Source of the DNA: Campylobacter iguaniorum
GTDB taxonomy: Bacteria > Campylobacterota > Campylobacteria > Campylobacterales > Campylobacteraceae
Length of the DNA: 64,000 bases
NCBI RefSeq assembly: GCF_000736415.1
Contig: NZ_CP009043.1
Span: 186,001 to 250,000, forward strand
Direction: 5' to 3'
Part shown: positions 8,867 to 17,413 of the stretch, piece after piece
Position numbering within the stretch: position 1 is the first letter of the stretch
How the letters are laid out: each line of letters starts with the position of its first letter
Notes under the pieces: generated by a model
What the model was told of the DNA's origin: nothing
The model's database searches: none
What the model saw: the letters and a program-made list of their open reading frames with translations, nothing else
Position numbers and translations under genes: made by a program

Positions 8867-10159
8867 ATGATAAAAACAGTATTGCCACTTAGTTTTATAA
8901 CTGCTTCAAGATTTTTTGGGCTTTTTATAGTTTTGCCTGTTCTTAGTTTGTACGCTCTAAATTTAAAAGGCGCAAACGAGCTTTTAGTCGGGTTTTTGGT
9001 CGGTGGATACGCTATTACGCAGATGATTTTGCAAGTGCCTTTTGGGGCTTTGAGCGATAAATTTGGTAGAAAAAACACAATGACTTTTGGGCTTGTGATT
9101 TTCATCATTGGCTCACTGGTTTGTGCCGAAGCGAGCGATATTTATACGATGATAATCGGACGCTTGATACAAGGAAGTGGCGCTGTGGGAGCGGTGGCGA
9201 CTGCGATGATAAGTGACTTCACTCCTGAAGAAAAAAGAGGCCACGCAATGGCGATAATGGGAGGAATGATAGGAATTGCGTTTAGCATTTCTATGGTTTT
9301 AAGTCCTATTTTAAGCTCCAAATTTGGTCTAGCTAGCCTTTTTTATCTCTCAGCTTTGCTTTCTGTTTTTTGTATAATCTTGCTCTATACTGTAGTGCCA
9401 AAAGAGCCAAAATTTCATCATCACGATGCAAAAGTAGCGTTCAAAACTCTAATAATCCAAAAAAATCTTCTAATCATGAATATAACAAATTTAATGCAAA
9501 AAATGCTGATGAGTGCGGCATTTGTGGCGATTCCTTTGACTTTAGTCAAAACGCTTGGATACGCAAGCGATAAGCTGTGGATAGTTTACGCTGCGTCTAT
9601 GGTTTTTGGATTTGTGGCGATGGGCTTGGCTGGATTTTTGGGTGATGGCAAGGGACAGAGCAAAAATCTACTTTTGGTTGGAGTTGTGCTTTTTATCATT
9701 GCTTACATGGGGTTTGCTTTTAGTGGTTCGGTGGTTTGGTTTATTGTTTTTGTGGTTGTGTTTTTTGTGGGATTTAATCTTCATGAGCCTATCATGCAAA
9801 GCTGCGCGTCTAAATTTGCTCTAAGCAGCCAAAAGGGTGCCGCACTTGGCGTGTTTAATGCTTTTGGATACGGGGGAAGCTTTCTTGGCGGCGTGCTTGG
9901 CGGATACTTTTTGCATAAATTTGATATAGGTATTTTGGCTCTTGCTTTTGGGATTTTATCTGTTTTGTGGTTTGTGCTTTTGTGGTTTTTGACAGACCCA
10001 AAAATATTTAAAAATCTATATCTAAAAACTGCAAATTTAGACGCTTTGGACGGTGTTTGTGGCATAGTCGAGAGATACAAAAATCAAAGCGGATTTGTAG
10101 TCAAATATAACTCAACTTTGATAGATGAAAATGAGATCAAAAGGCGTCTTGGGCTTTAG
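8867..10159 (+). CDS. MFS transporter, YajR-like with C-terminal ferredoxin-fold domain
   Basis: A 430-residue major facilitator with about 12 membrane helices. Motif A appears as GALSDKFGRK in the loop after helix 2, and RLIQGSGAVGAV resembles the antiporter motif C region. After the last helix (near residue 378) a soluble tail of about 50 residues, with LDGVCGIVERY and a pattern of alternating strands and helix, resembles the YAM/HMA-like domain of E. coli YajR. It is probably a proton-driven exporter of unknown substrate. A GATAAAAT -10 and a GAGGAAA site precede it. Its last 23 nt overlap rimI, which runs the other way. Confidence 0.82.
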   Translation: MIKTVLPLSFITASRFFGLFIVLPVLSLYALNLKGANELLVGFLVGGYAITQMILQVPFGALSDKFGRKNTMTFGLVIFIIGSLVCAEASDIYTMIIGRLIQGSGAVGAVATAMISDFTPEEKRGHAMAIMGGMIGIAFSISMVLSPILSSKFGLASLFYLSALLSVFCIILLYTVVPKEPKFHHHDAKVAFKTLIIQKNLLIMNITNLMQKMLMSAAFVAIPLTLVKTLGYASDKLWIVYAASMVFGFVAMGLAGFLGDGKGQSKNLLLVGVVLFIIAYMGFAFSGSVVWFIVFVVVFFVGFNLHEPIMQSCASKFALSSQKGAALGVFNAFGYGGSFLGGVLGGYFLHKFDIGILALAFGILSVLWFVLLWFLTDPKIFKNLYLKTANLDALDGVCGIVERYKNQSGFVVKYNSTLIDENEIKRRLGL

Positions 10160-10568
10160 TCATTTCTAGTGCGTCGCATGAGTCTGGGTAGTAGTTTTTG
10201 ATGATTTTTTGGGTTTTGAAGCCAAATTTTTCATACAAGCTTATGGCGTTTTGATTATCCGCTCTAACTTCTAGTCTAAGCCTTACAAAATCATCGCAAA
10301 CCTTTTGTATAAGGGCTTTTCCTACGCCTTTGCCTCTTGCTTTGTTTGATACTGCTAAAGAGTAAATTCTAGGCACTTTAAATTTAATCAAAACCAAAAT
10401 ATAACCCCAAATTTGCTCATCGTAAACTGCTTTTATGAGATAGTTTTTTTGGATATGATACCTAAAATTTGCCTTTGAAAGTGGGAAATTAAACTCATCA
10501 AAAACGCTATTTTCAAGCTCGCAAAGCTCACTTATATCGCTCAAATTTGCTTGTTGTAAATTTAACAT
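10137..10568 (-). CDS. rimI: GNAT acetyltransferase, probable RimI
   Basis: A 143-residue GNAT protein. The acetyl-CoA P-loop is ARGKGVGKALIQ, followed by LEVRADNQNAISLYEKFGF, the N-x-x-A-x-x-L-Y block typical of RimI, which acetylates the N-terminal alanine of ribosomal protein S18. Another protein N-acetyltransferase role cannot be excluded. Transcribed after the DUF2156 gene with a 7-nt overlap; the 3' end overlaps the convergent MFS gene. Confidence 0.78.
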   Translation of the reverse strand: MLNLQQANLSDISELCELENSVFDEFNFPLSKANFRYHIQKNYLIKAVYDEQIWGYILVLIKFKVPRIYSLAVSNKARGKGVGKALIQKVCDDFVRLRLEVRADNQNAISLYEKFGFKTQKIIKNYYPDSCDALEMTKAQDAF

Positions 10569-11554
10569 TTTTGGTAGATTGAGTATTTTATCTCTAAGTG
10601 ATTTGGGCGGTAGCTCATCTTGACTTTTTTGAGATTTTCAAATCCCATATCATCGCCGACATTGATAAAATCGCAATTATATTCGTTTTTAAGAACCTTT
10701 GAAAACTCTCTAAATATAAACTGAGCCGATCCAAGCACCTTAAAATCAGTTTTTTCGATGATGACGCTTGCCACGCCGTCATTTATCTTTTCTCCGACGC
10801 TAAAGCCCTTTAATTCATCATCTATAAACAAAACTATACCTATCAAATTTAGCTTTTCATAGTGGTCTAGCATTCTTTTTATGGCTGCTTTTTCTTGATA
10901 CATTCCTTCTAAAAACTCATCTACGTTTTGTTGTGGCATATATTTTATGCGTTCAGTAGCCCATTCGTTGGCTAAATTTATTATGCTTTGTCTGTGGATT
11001 TGTGGATCTAGGGTTTGGATTTGGAAGTTTGGATATGTGTTTTTAAATTTATTTATTTCTGTGCGTTTGGTGTGGTATGAGTTGCCTTTTAATTCAATCA
11101 AATCATCTGTTTTGTAGATGTAATCCACAAGCTGCTTCTCAAAAATATACTCCTCAAATGCATCAAAGATATCAGCTCCACTCTCAAGCTCGTTTGCGAA
11201 CTTCTCAAGCATCACTCCAGCTACGTAATCGATCCTTGCGTAATGCGTTTTTGCGTTGTTTTCGTTCATTATGGCAAAGCATTTTTCTATAGCTCTTTTG
11301 AGATTTTCTATCTTACCAAGTGGCGGCAAGAGCATACTTAGTTCACTTCCAGCCATGGCAAAAAGGCAAAAGCTATCTTCTATAATAGCGTAAAATCCAC
11401 TGGCGTTTTCAAGCCAGATGTAGTTTGCTCCAAATGTGTAATCGCTGATGTCTACTTCGACTTCTTTGCCAAGCTCGCATAGATATTTTTCCATGATTTC
11501 TTTGGATTTTATATCAAATTTATGAAACTCAACTCCATTTATGATAAATTGCAT
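10562..11554 (-). CDS. DUF2156 family protein (acyltransferase-like fold)
   Basis: A 330-residue soluble protein. The layout (an N-terminal half with DYTFGANYIWL, a central KTDDLIELKGNSYHTKRTEI segment, a C-terminal GNAT-like half with FSVGEKI) matches DUF2156, related to the C-terminal domain of phosphatidylglycerol lysyltransferases (MprF). It lacks the membrane flippase part of MprF, so it is a stand-alone aminoacyl/acyltransferase-like protein of unknown substrate. It precedes rimI in the same unit (overlap 7 nt), which may mean shared expression rather than shared function. Confidence 0.72.
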   Translation of the reverse strand: MQFIINGVEFHKFDIKSKEIMEKYLCELGKEVEVDISDYTFGANYIWLENASGFYAIIEDSFCLFAMAGSELSMLLPPLGKIENLKRAIEKCFAIMNENNAKTHYARIDYVAGVMLEKFANELESGADIFDAFEEYIFEKQLVDYIYKTDDLIELKGNSYHTKRTEINKFKNTYPNFQIQTLDPQIHRQSIINLANEWATERIKYMPQQNVDEFLEGMYQEKAAIKRMLDHYEKLNLIGIVLFIDDELKGFSVGEKINDGVASVIIEKTDFKVLGSAQFIFREFSKVLKNEYNCDFINVGDDMGFENLKKVKMSYRPNHLEIKYSIYQKC

Positions 11555-11618
11555 TTTAGCCTCAACCTTTAAATTTGGCTGGAATTATACTACTAAAATT
11601 TGCTTTTGTATCATAAAT

Positions 11619-12818
11619 TTACATCATTACTAAATATTCTACTACTTGACCTTTTTTTAGCATGGTTTGATCCATTTTGCAGTTTAGCAAAACAGCGTTA
11701 TTATTGAGGTTTGAGACTATTGCAGATGAGCCTGATTTTTTAGTAGAAGTTGAAATTTTCATAACTCCATTATCGTTTCTCACGCTAGCTGCTCCAAACT
11801 CTTCAAAATTTGATTTTTTGGTAAAATCCTCATCGAGAATTGCTTTAAATCTATAGTTTTCGTTTGTGTTTAAAATTTTGTTTATAAACTCTCTAAAAAA
11901 CAGAGCGCAAGTCACCATCGCAGAATACGGAAATCCAGGAAGCGCAAAGATAAATTTGTCACCTATTTTTGCTATTTTGATGTGGCGACCTGGCTTGATG
12001 GCTGCTCCATTTACGACTAGTTCAAACTCGCTTTTTAAAATATCTCTGATAAAATCAAAATCCCCGACGCTCACTCCGCCAGTCGTGATGAGAAAATCGC
12101 AGCTTTTAAGCGTGTTTAAGATAGTGTTTTTGATGAGTTCTAAATCATCTTTGATAACTGGAAGTATGACGGCTTCACAGTTTAGAAGTGATACCATATT
12201 TGCTATTGCGATGTGATTTGAGCTGTGGATTTGGGCTTTGTGGGTTGGGGCTTCTCCGATATCTACTATCTCGCTGCCTGTGCTAAGGACTGCGACTTTT
12301 GGCCTGATATAGACATTTACATAGCTTTGTCCAAGCTCGGCTAAGAGTGCTAGCTCAGAGTAGCCAAGTTTGGTGCCTTTTTTAAGTAGAACGTCGCCTT
12401 TTTTGTAGCTTTCGCCGATTTGTCTGAGCGCAAAGCCCAAATTTACTGGCTTGTTTATGGTGATAAGATCGTTTTCTACCGTGACATTTTCTATTGGGAT
12501 TAGCGTGTCGGCATCTTCGCAAAGAAGTGAGCCAGTAAATGTTTTAACACATTCTTTGTCTTTAAGAGACGTTTTATCGTCGCTTCCAGCTGGAATGGCG
12601 CCTACTACGCGTAGTTTGCCAGAGCTTAAATCCGCAAATCTGCAAGCGTATCCGTCCATCGCAGCAGTTGCGAACTCTGGGTAGTTTTTGCTAGCTATCA
12701 CGTCGCTGCTTACGATTCTGCCAAGCGCTGAGCTTAGGGCTATTCTTTCGACTCTATCCCAAATTTGAGCCGATTTTAAAAGATTATCAAGTGCTTCATT
12801 ATAAGTTTTAAAATCCAT
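11619..12818 (-). CDS. moeA: Molybdopterin molybdenumtransferase MoeA
   Basis: A 399-residue MoeA, which inserts molybdate into adenylated molybdopterin. Visible landmarks: AAMDGYA near the N-terminus, TGGVSVGDFDFI in the central MoCF-binding domain, and PGRHIKIAKIGDKFIFALPG; the usual PGNP reads PGFP here. The frame is open 24 codons further, but the ATG at 12818 begins the conserved MDFKTYNEAL and has an AAGG ribosome site 8 nt before it. One of several molybdenum cofactor genes scattered through the window (moaE, moaD, mobA, moaA). Confidence 0.93.
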   Translation of the reverse strand: MDFKTYNEALDNLLKSAQIWDRVERIALSSALGRIVSSDVIASKNYPEFATAAMDGYACRFADLSSGKLRVVGAIPAGSDDKTSLKDKECVKTFTGSLLCEDADTLIPIENVTVENDLITINKPVNLGFALRQIGESYKKGDVLLKKGTKLGYSELALLAELGQSYVNVYIRPKVAVLSTGSEIVDIGEAPTHKAQIHSSNHIAIANMVSLLNCEAVILPVIKDDLELIKNTILNTLKSCDFLITTGGVSVGDFDFIRDILKSEFELVVNGAAIKPGRHIKIAKIGDKFIFALPGFPYSAMVTCALFFREFINKILNTNENYRFKAILDEDFTKKSNFEEFGAASVRNDNGVMKISTSTKKSGSSAIVSNLNNNAVLLNCKMDQTMLKKGQVVEYLVMM

Positions 12819-12977
12819 TGTTTGCCTTAAATTTTCTTGTATTTTAGCTTGTTTTGTTTTAAAATCAAATTTAAATAATGAACTTTGCAAAATCTATAAT
12901 TTTTATATATTTTTTATTTAAAATCTGTTAAAATGCACGCAAAGTCAGTTTGACTTATACAAATGCAAGGAATTCTT

Positions 12978-14036
12978 ATGAATACAAAATGGTTTATCAT
13001 TTCAGGTGCGGTTTTGGGTATAGTCGCAGCGTTGCTGGTATATGCTGGAAATCCAGGAAATATGGGCGTTTGCGCGGCTTGCTTTTTGCGTGATACAACA
13101 GGAGCTTTGGGCTTTCATAAAGCAGCTGTGGTTCAATACATCAGACCAGAGATCGTCGGGCTTGTGCTTGGCGGATTTATCGCTAGCGTTTTTTGGACTA
13201 AAGAATTTGCACCAAAATCAAACTCATCAGCGTTTTCTAGCCTGTTTTTGGGTATGTTTGCGATGATTGGAACTTTGGTTTTCTTAGGTTGCCCGTGGCG
13301 TGCATTTTTGCGTCTTGGCGGTGGAGATATGACTGCGATCGCTGGAGTTTTGGGGCTTGGAGCTGGAGTTTTTATCGGCACAATTTTCAAAAAAAGAGGT
13401 TACGCGGTTTCTGAGAGCGTGAGCGTATCAAAGATGGCTGGAGCTTTGCCTATTATTTTTAGCGTTGTTTTGCTTTTGGCTTTAGTTTTTGGACTAAAAC
13501 TTGGCGAAAATGGCCCAATATTTAGCTCTGTCAAAGGCCCTGGCAGCCAACACGCAGCCATTATTTTATCGCTTCTTGGCGGTGCTTTGATCGGCGTTGT
13601 TATGCATAAAAGCAAATTTTGCTCAGTAGGGGCTTTTGCAAGAGCGTTTAGGGGCGATTTTTCTATGTTTATGGGCGTGGTTAGTGTTGTTGTTTTTGCT
13701 GGCGTTGTGAACTTGGCTCTTGGTCAATTCAAGCTTGGATTTGAAGGTCAGCCTATCGCCCACAATGATTTTGTATGGAACTTTTTGGGTATGGTTTTGG
13801 CTGGTCTTTGCTTTAGCCTTAGTGAGGGATGTCCTGGCAAACACTTAGTTCAGATAGGTACAGGCAATCTTGGCTCAGTAATTTTCGTCATCGGAATGAT
13901 GGCTGGTGGCGCTATAGCTCACAACTTCTTGTTAGCTAGCTCAGCAGCTGGAATCACTGCTTACGCGCCTTATGCTGTTGGCTTTGGATTTTTGGCAGCT
14001 TTTTATATAGGTATTTCAAATTTAAAGAAAGCTTGA
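12978..14036 (+). CDS. yedE: YedE-type putative selenium/thiosulfate transporter
   Basis: A 352-residue membrane protein with about nine or ten hydrophobic segments. NMGVCAACFLRDTTGALGFH near the N-terminus and the later cysteine blocks (FLGCPWRAFLRLGGGD, SKFCSVGAFARAFRGD, SEGCPGKHL) are the hallmark of the YeeE/YedE family, proposed to import sulfur or selenium compounds. The ATG at 12978 follows AAGGAA by 6 nt and is preferred over ATG at 12963. No TusA-like yedF or selenophosphate gene adjoins it, unlike the usual arrangement. Convergent with moaE across a hairpin. Confidence 0.85.
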   Translation: MNTKWFIISGAVLGIVAALLVYAGNPGNMGVCAACFLRDTTGALGFHKAAVVQYIRPEIVGLVLGGFIASVFWTKEFAPKSNSSAFSSLFLGMFAMIGTLVFLGCPWRAFLRLGGGDMTAIAGVLGLGAGVFIGTIFKKRGYAVSESVSVSKMAGALPIIFSVVLLLALVFGLKLGENGPIFSSVKGPGSQHAAIILSLLGGALIGVVMHKSKFCSVGAFARAFRGDFSMFMGVVSVVVFAGVVNLALGQFKLGFEGQPIAHNDFVWNFLGMVLAGLCFSLSEGCPGKHLVQIGTGNLGSVIFVIGMMAGGAIAHNFLLASSAAGITAYAPYAVGFGFLAAFYIGISNLKKA

Positions 14037-14081
14037 TTTATAGACTTGCAGTAAATTTGCTGTGAGTGTTAAATTTGGACT

Positions 14082-14111
14082 GGAATTTGGCTAAATTTAG
14101 CCTAAAATTCC
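14082..14111. terminator. Bidirectional terminator hairpin between yedE and moaE
   Basis: The perfect 14-bp palindrome GGCTAAATTTAGCC at the centre is extended by GGAATTT on the left and AAATTCC on the right. It lies between two convergent genes and covers the moaE stop codon, so it probably ends both transcripts. Confidence 0.65.
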
Positions 14112-14531
14112 AGCTCCAGCTATCTTTTGGCTTCTATCTTTTGCGTAAATTCTCTCACCGTTTTTCAGATCATATTTCCATATCGGAGCGTTTGCTTTGA
14201 AGTCCTCTACAAAGTCATTTATGAGCTTGAGAGCTACTTTTCTTTGCGGGCTAAGGACTCCAGCGATGAAGCTAGTTTCGTGGTTTGGGACGTCGCCGAT
14301 GGAGTGAGCCATAAGGATTTTGGCGTTTTGGCTTAGAGCCTTTTGCTGCCACGTATCAAACCACTTGCGTAAAAGCGGCTCATACACATCAAAGCTAAGC
14401 CCGTCAATGCCATGCTCATCACGCACGACGCCCACAAAGCTCATGATTGCGCCATAATTTTTGGTTTTATTCTCATCATACCAGCGGTTTGTGATTTCGT
14501 TTGCTTTTAGGCTTCCATGGTGTAGCTCCAT
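14097..14531 (-). CDS. moaE: Molybdopterin synthase catalytic subunit MoaE
   Basis: A 144-residue protein that, with the MoaD thiocarboxylate, adds the dithiolene sulfurs to precursor Z. GAIMSFVGVVRDEH, SIGDVPNHETSF and the final basic KYDLKNGERIYAKDRS match MoaE, including the family's conserved lysines. The ATG at 14531 has a GGAGG site and starts one base after the moaD stop; the longer frame upstream overlaps moaD and is unlikely. Expressed with moaD. Confidence 0.95.
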   Translation of the reverse strand: MELHHGSLKANEITNRWYDENKTKNYGAIMSFVGVVRDEHGIDGLSFDVYEPLLRKWFDTWQQKALSQNAKILMAHSIGDVPNHETSFIAGVLSPQRKVALKLINDFVEDFKANAPIWKYDLKNGERIYAKDRSQKIAGAGILG

Positions 14532-14532
14532 T

Positions 14533-14754
14533 TTAGCCTCCGCAAACTGGCGGCAAAATGCAAATTTTATCACCGTCTTTTAGCGTAGTTTCAAGGTTAG
14601 TGACTATTTCGTCATTTAAGGCAACTGCACTTAGGCTAAGCCACTCTTTTAGGCTCTCATCTTGAGCTAAAATCTCTTTTAGCTGACCTAAATTACGAGC
14701 GTCAAGCTCTAAAATATCTCTTTTTATCGGACCCAAAAACTCGACTCTAACCAT
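14533..14754 (-). CDS. moaD: Molybdopterin synthase sulfur carrier MoaD
   Basis: A 73-residue ubiquitin-fold sulfur carrier ending in the required Gly-Gly (ILPPVCGG), whose C-terminal thiocarboxylate donates sulfur within the MoaD-MoaE complex. The gene directly precedes moaE. Confidence 0.95.
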   Translation of the reverse strand: MVRVEFLGPIKRDILELDARNLGQLKEILAQDESLKEWLSLSAVALNDEIVTNLETTLKDGDKICILPPVCGG

Positions 14755-14766
14755 GCTTTATCCTTA

Positions 14767-16080
14767 TTAAATTTTTATTCCAACGCTTTTGTAATTTACG
14801 TAATTCACAAAGGCGCCATTTACGACCTTTACGTTTTGCTTTTTCGTGTAATCCACGACGTAACTTCCACGCTCGCTGGTGCTAAATGTCACACAAAGTT
14901 TTGCTGCAAAGTTTATCAAATCTTCACTCAAATTTTGCTTATTTGTCTTTAGCAAGACGTGTGAGCTTGGGATGTCTTTTAAATGAAACCAAAAATCATC
15001 TTTTTTGGCCTCTTTTAGGAGCAAGGCGTTGCCTTTTTCGTTTTTGCCGACGCTGATTTTGAACTCGCCTATGTAGAAGTTTTCGATCAGATCTATGTTT
15101 TTGACATTGGCTTTGCTTTTGCTTTTTTTAGGGAGTAAAGTGTTTATTTCGTTTGTGTCACGGCTTAGCAAAATGGCGTTTTTAAGCTTTGAGAGAAACT
15201 CTATTTTCTGGGTTAAATTTTGCCTTTGAAGCTCAATGCCAGCTGCTTTTTGCTTTAGTTTTTTGCTCTCTTTAAACATCTCGTTTGCTGAGATTTTTGG
15301 TGAGTTTTGCAAGCTTAAATTTAGCATTTCACCGTTCGCGCCCTTTAGACTGATATCTCTATCATAGTCGTTTAAAAGGTATAAATTTGCAATGAGTAAA
15401 TTTGCCCTTAAAGCTAGATCTTTGCTTTTTAGCTCAAGCTCATCTTTGCTTTCAAGCGAGTTTAGGTTTTCATTTAAAAGAGCGATTTTTTTGTCTAAAT
15501 TTGCTATTTTTATAGCTCTTAGCTCTTCTAATTTTTTGTTTTTTAGCTTGTCAAATTCACCCTCAAAAAACTTATCAAAATCAGTGATTATCGGCGACTC
15601 ATTTTCTTTTATATTAAACGGCTCAAGTTCTATGAGTTTTTTGCCGACTTTTATGGCTCTTAAATCGTTTTCAAAATGCCTTAAAGCCTCCAAAATAACG
15701 CCGTTTTCATCAGTCAAAATAATATTTGTAAAACGCCCTGTAAACTCAAGATAAAGTATTGATTTGATTAGCTTATATGAGCCACTAAGCGTGGTTTGGA
15801 TTTTAAGAATTCTGTTGTTTGGCAAGACTTCTATTTTGTCGATTTTAGCTGAGTTTAGACGCTTTTTAAGTGTCACGTCAAAAGGAGCTTTATACTCCTT
15901 AGTTTGGAGATTTGAGCTAGATTTATATATGTTTGAGTTTGTTTTATTTAGGTCAAAAACCAGCTCATATTTTGGCTCAAAAGATATACAAAGCGCGCAG
16001 TCTTCAACTCTTTTTATATTTGTAATTTTTTTAAATTTAGACAAAAACTCTGAAATTTGGGTTAGGATTTTATACTTCAT
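14767..16080 (-). CDS. NFACT family protein (RqcH/Tae2-like)
   Basis: A 437-residue protein with an NFACT-N domain (LEFTGRFTNIILTDENG at 111-127), a charged coiled coil from about 180 to 330, and an NFACT-R domain near the C-terminus (DFWFHLKDIPSSHVLLK). RqcH proteins bind stalled 50S subunits and add alanine tails to the nascent chain. It is much shorter than B. subtilis RqcH (about 570 residues), and the Asp-Arg pair needed for tailing reads Asn-Arg here (89-90). The ATG at 16080 is chosen because TATAAT ends 7 nt before it and no ribosome site is seen, suggesting a leaderless mRNA. Older annotation of such genes is fibronectin-binding protein. Confidence 0.85.
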   Translation of the reverse strand: MKYKILTQISEFLSKFKKITNIKRVEDCALCISFEPKYELVFDLNKTNSNIYKSSSNLQTKEYKAPFDVTLKKRLNSAKIDKIEVLPNNRILKIQTTLSGSYKLIKSILYLEFTGRFTNIILTDENGVILEALRHFENDLRAIKVGKKLIELEPFNIKENESPIITDFDKFFEGEFDKLKNKKLEELRAIKIANLDKKIALLNENLNSLESKDELELKSKDLALRANLLIANLYLLNDYDRDISLKGANGEMLNLSLQNSPKISANEMFKESKKLKQKAAGIELQRQNLTQKIEFLSKLKNAILLSRDTNEINTLLPKKSKSKANVKNIDLIENFYIGEFKISVGKNEKGNALLLKEAKKDDFWFHLKDIPSSHVLLKTNKQNLSEDLINFAAKLCVTFSTSERGSYVVDYTKKQNVKVVNGAFVNYVNYKSVGIKI

Positions 16081-16087
16081 AAGCACG

Positions 16088-16093
16088 ATTATA
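16088..16093 (-). promoter_or_regulatory. TATAAT 7 nt before the NFACT start (leaderless promoter)
   Basis: On the minus strand a perfect TATAAT (16093 to 16088) is followed by only 7 nt and then the ATG at 16080. Transcription would begin at or next to the start codon. No Shine-Dalgarno sequence is present. Confidence 0.6.
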
Positions 16094-16105
16094 CCAAAAA
16101 TTTGA

Positions 16106-16140
16106 TACAATAGCCCAAATTTAGACTAAAAATCAAGGGA
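16106..16140 (+). promoter_or_regulatory. leuC promoter and ribosome site
   Basis: TACAAT at 16106-16111 is a likely -10 and AAGGGA at 16135-16140 the ribosome site, 4 nt before the leuC ATG. The promoter is back to back with that of the NFACT gene. Confidence 0.5.
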
Positions 16141-16144
16141 AACC

Positions 16145-17410
16145 ATGAAACAAACCATTACCGAAAAAATATTTAGTGAGCATGTAGGCAAAGAAGTAAG
16201 CGCTGGTCAAATCGTAGAAACAAACATCGATATGGTCATAGGAAACGACATCACAACGCCTATTTCAATCAGAGCTTTTAAAGAAAGTGGCGCCAAAAAA
16301 TTAGCCAATCCTGACGGCTTTGCTATCGTGATGGATCACTACATTCCAGCTAAAGACATTGCAAGTGCTAATCAAGCTAAAATTAGTCGTGATTTTGCTG
16401 CCGAGCATGATCTTAAAAACTTTTTTGATGAAAAAGATATGGGAATCGAGCATGCTTTGATGCCAGAAAAAGGTCTTGTCGTGCCAGGCGATGTCATCAT
16501 CGGAGCCGACTCTCACACCTGTACGCACGGCGCACTTGGGGCATTTAGCACAGGAATGGGCTCAACTGACCTAGCGTACGCTATGATAACTGGCAAAAAT
16601 TGGTTTAAAATCCCACAAACCATAAAAGTCGAGTTCGTCGGCAAACCAGCTGCTTGTATATATGGCAAGGATTTGATACTTGAAGTTATCCGCCAAATCG
16701 GCGTGGACGGAGCCTTGTATAAAGCGCTTGAGTTTAGCGGCGAAGCGATGAAATATCTTGACATGGATAGTAGATTTAGTCTTTGTAATATGGCTATCGA
16801 AGCTGGTGGCAAAAGCGGTATAATCGCAGTCGATGAGATCACAAAAGAGTTTTTAGCTAGTAAAAATTTACGCTCAGAGCCAAAATATCACTACAGCGAT
16901 GAGGGCGCGAACTATGAGCAAATTTTACGTATAGATGTAAGCAAGCTTGATCCAGTTATCGCTTATCCATTTTTGCCAAGCAACGGCAGGAGCATAAATG
17001 AAGCTCTAAAAGATGATCTAAAAATAGACCAAGTTTTCATCGGAAGCTGTACAAATGGACGTCTAAGTGACTTAAGAATTGCAGCAAATATCCTAAAAGG
17101 CAAAAGAGTGGCAAAGCACACTAGACTTATCATCACTCCAGCCACTCAAAAAATCGCTCTAGCAGCGCAAAAAGAGGGCTTAATGGATATATTTGTAGAA
17201 GCTGGCGCGGTCGTTTCTAACCCAACATGTGGAGCTTGTCTTGGCGGATACATGGGGATTTTGGGAGCTGGCGAGAGATGTGTGAGCACCACAAACCGCA
17301 ACTTCGTTGGCAGAATGGGAGACCGCACAAGTGAAGTTTATCTTGCTAACTCAGCAGTCGCCGCAGCTACTGCAATAGCTGGTAAAATCGCAGATCCAAG
17401 AGAACTATAA
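16145..17410 (+). CDS. leuC: 3-isopropylmalate dehydratase large subunit (short LeuC type)
   Basis: A 421-residue aconitase-family large subunit. The three iron-sulfur ligand cysteines are in GSCTNGR and NPTCGACLGG; the substrate histidine region ADSHTCTHGALGAF is present. At about 420 residues it belongs to the shorter LeuC/homoaconitase-like group rather than the 465-residue enterobacterial type. LeuC works with LeuD in leucine biosynthesis; no leuD, leuA or leuB lies in this window. Leucine biosynthesis is the likeliest role, but a homologous 2-oxoacid pathway cannot be excluded from sequence. Confidence 0.87.
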   Translation: MKQTITEKIFSEHVGKEVSAGQIVETNIDMVIGNDITTPISIRAFKESGAKKLANPDGFAIVMDHYIPAKDIASANQAKISRDFAAEHDLKNFFDEKDMGIEHALMPEKGLVVPGDVIIGADSHTCTHGALGAFSTGMGSTDLAYAMITGKNWFKIPQTIKVEFVGKPAACIYGKDLILEVIRQIGVDGALYKALEFSGEAMKYLDMDSRFSLCNMAIEAGGKSGIIAVDEITKEFLASKNLRSEPKYHYSDEGANYEQILRIDVSKLDPVIAYPFLPSNGRSINEALKDDLKIDQVFIGSCTNGRLSDLRIAANILKGKRVAKHTRLIITPATQKIALAAQKEGLMDIFVEAGAVVSNPTCGACLGGYMGILGAGERCVSTTNRNFVGRMGDRTSEVYLANSAVAAATAIAGKIADPREL

Positions 17411-17413
17411 AAT

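Noticed and set aside
14767-16080. Fibronectin-binding adhesin
   Set aside because: No signal peptide or surface anchor; domain order is NFACT-N, coiled coil, NFACT-R, which belongs to ribosome quality control proteins.
15392-16105. Plus-strand open frames of 113-120 codons opposite the NFACT gene
   Set aside because: They have no ribosome site and their Ser/Phe/Leu-rich composition is what the complement of a lysine- and glutamate-rich coiled coil gives.
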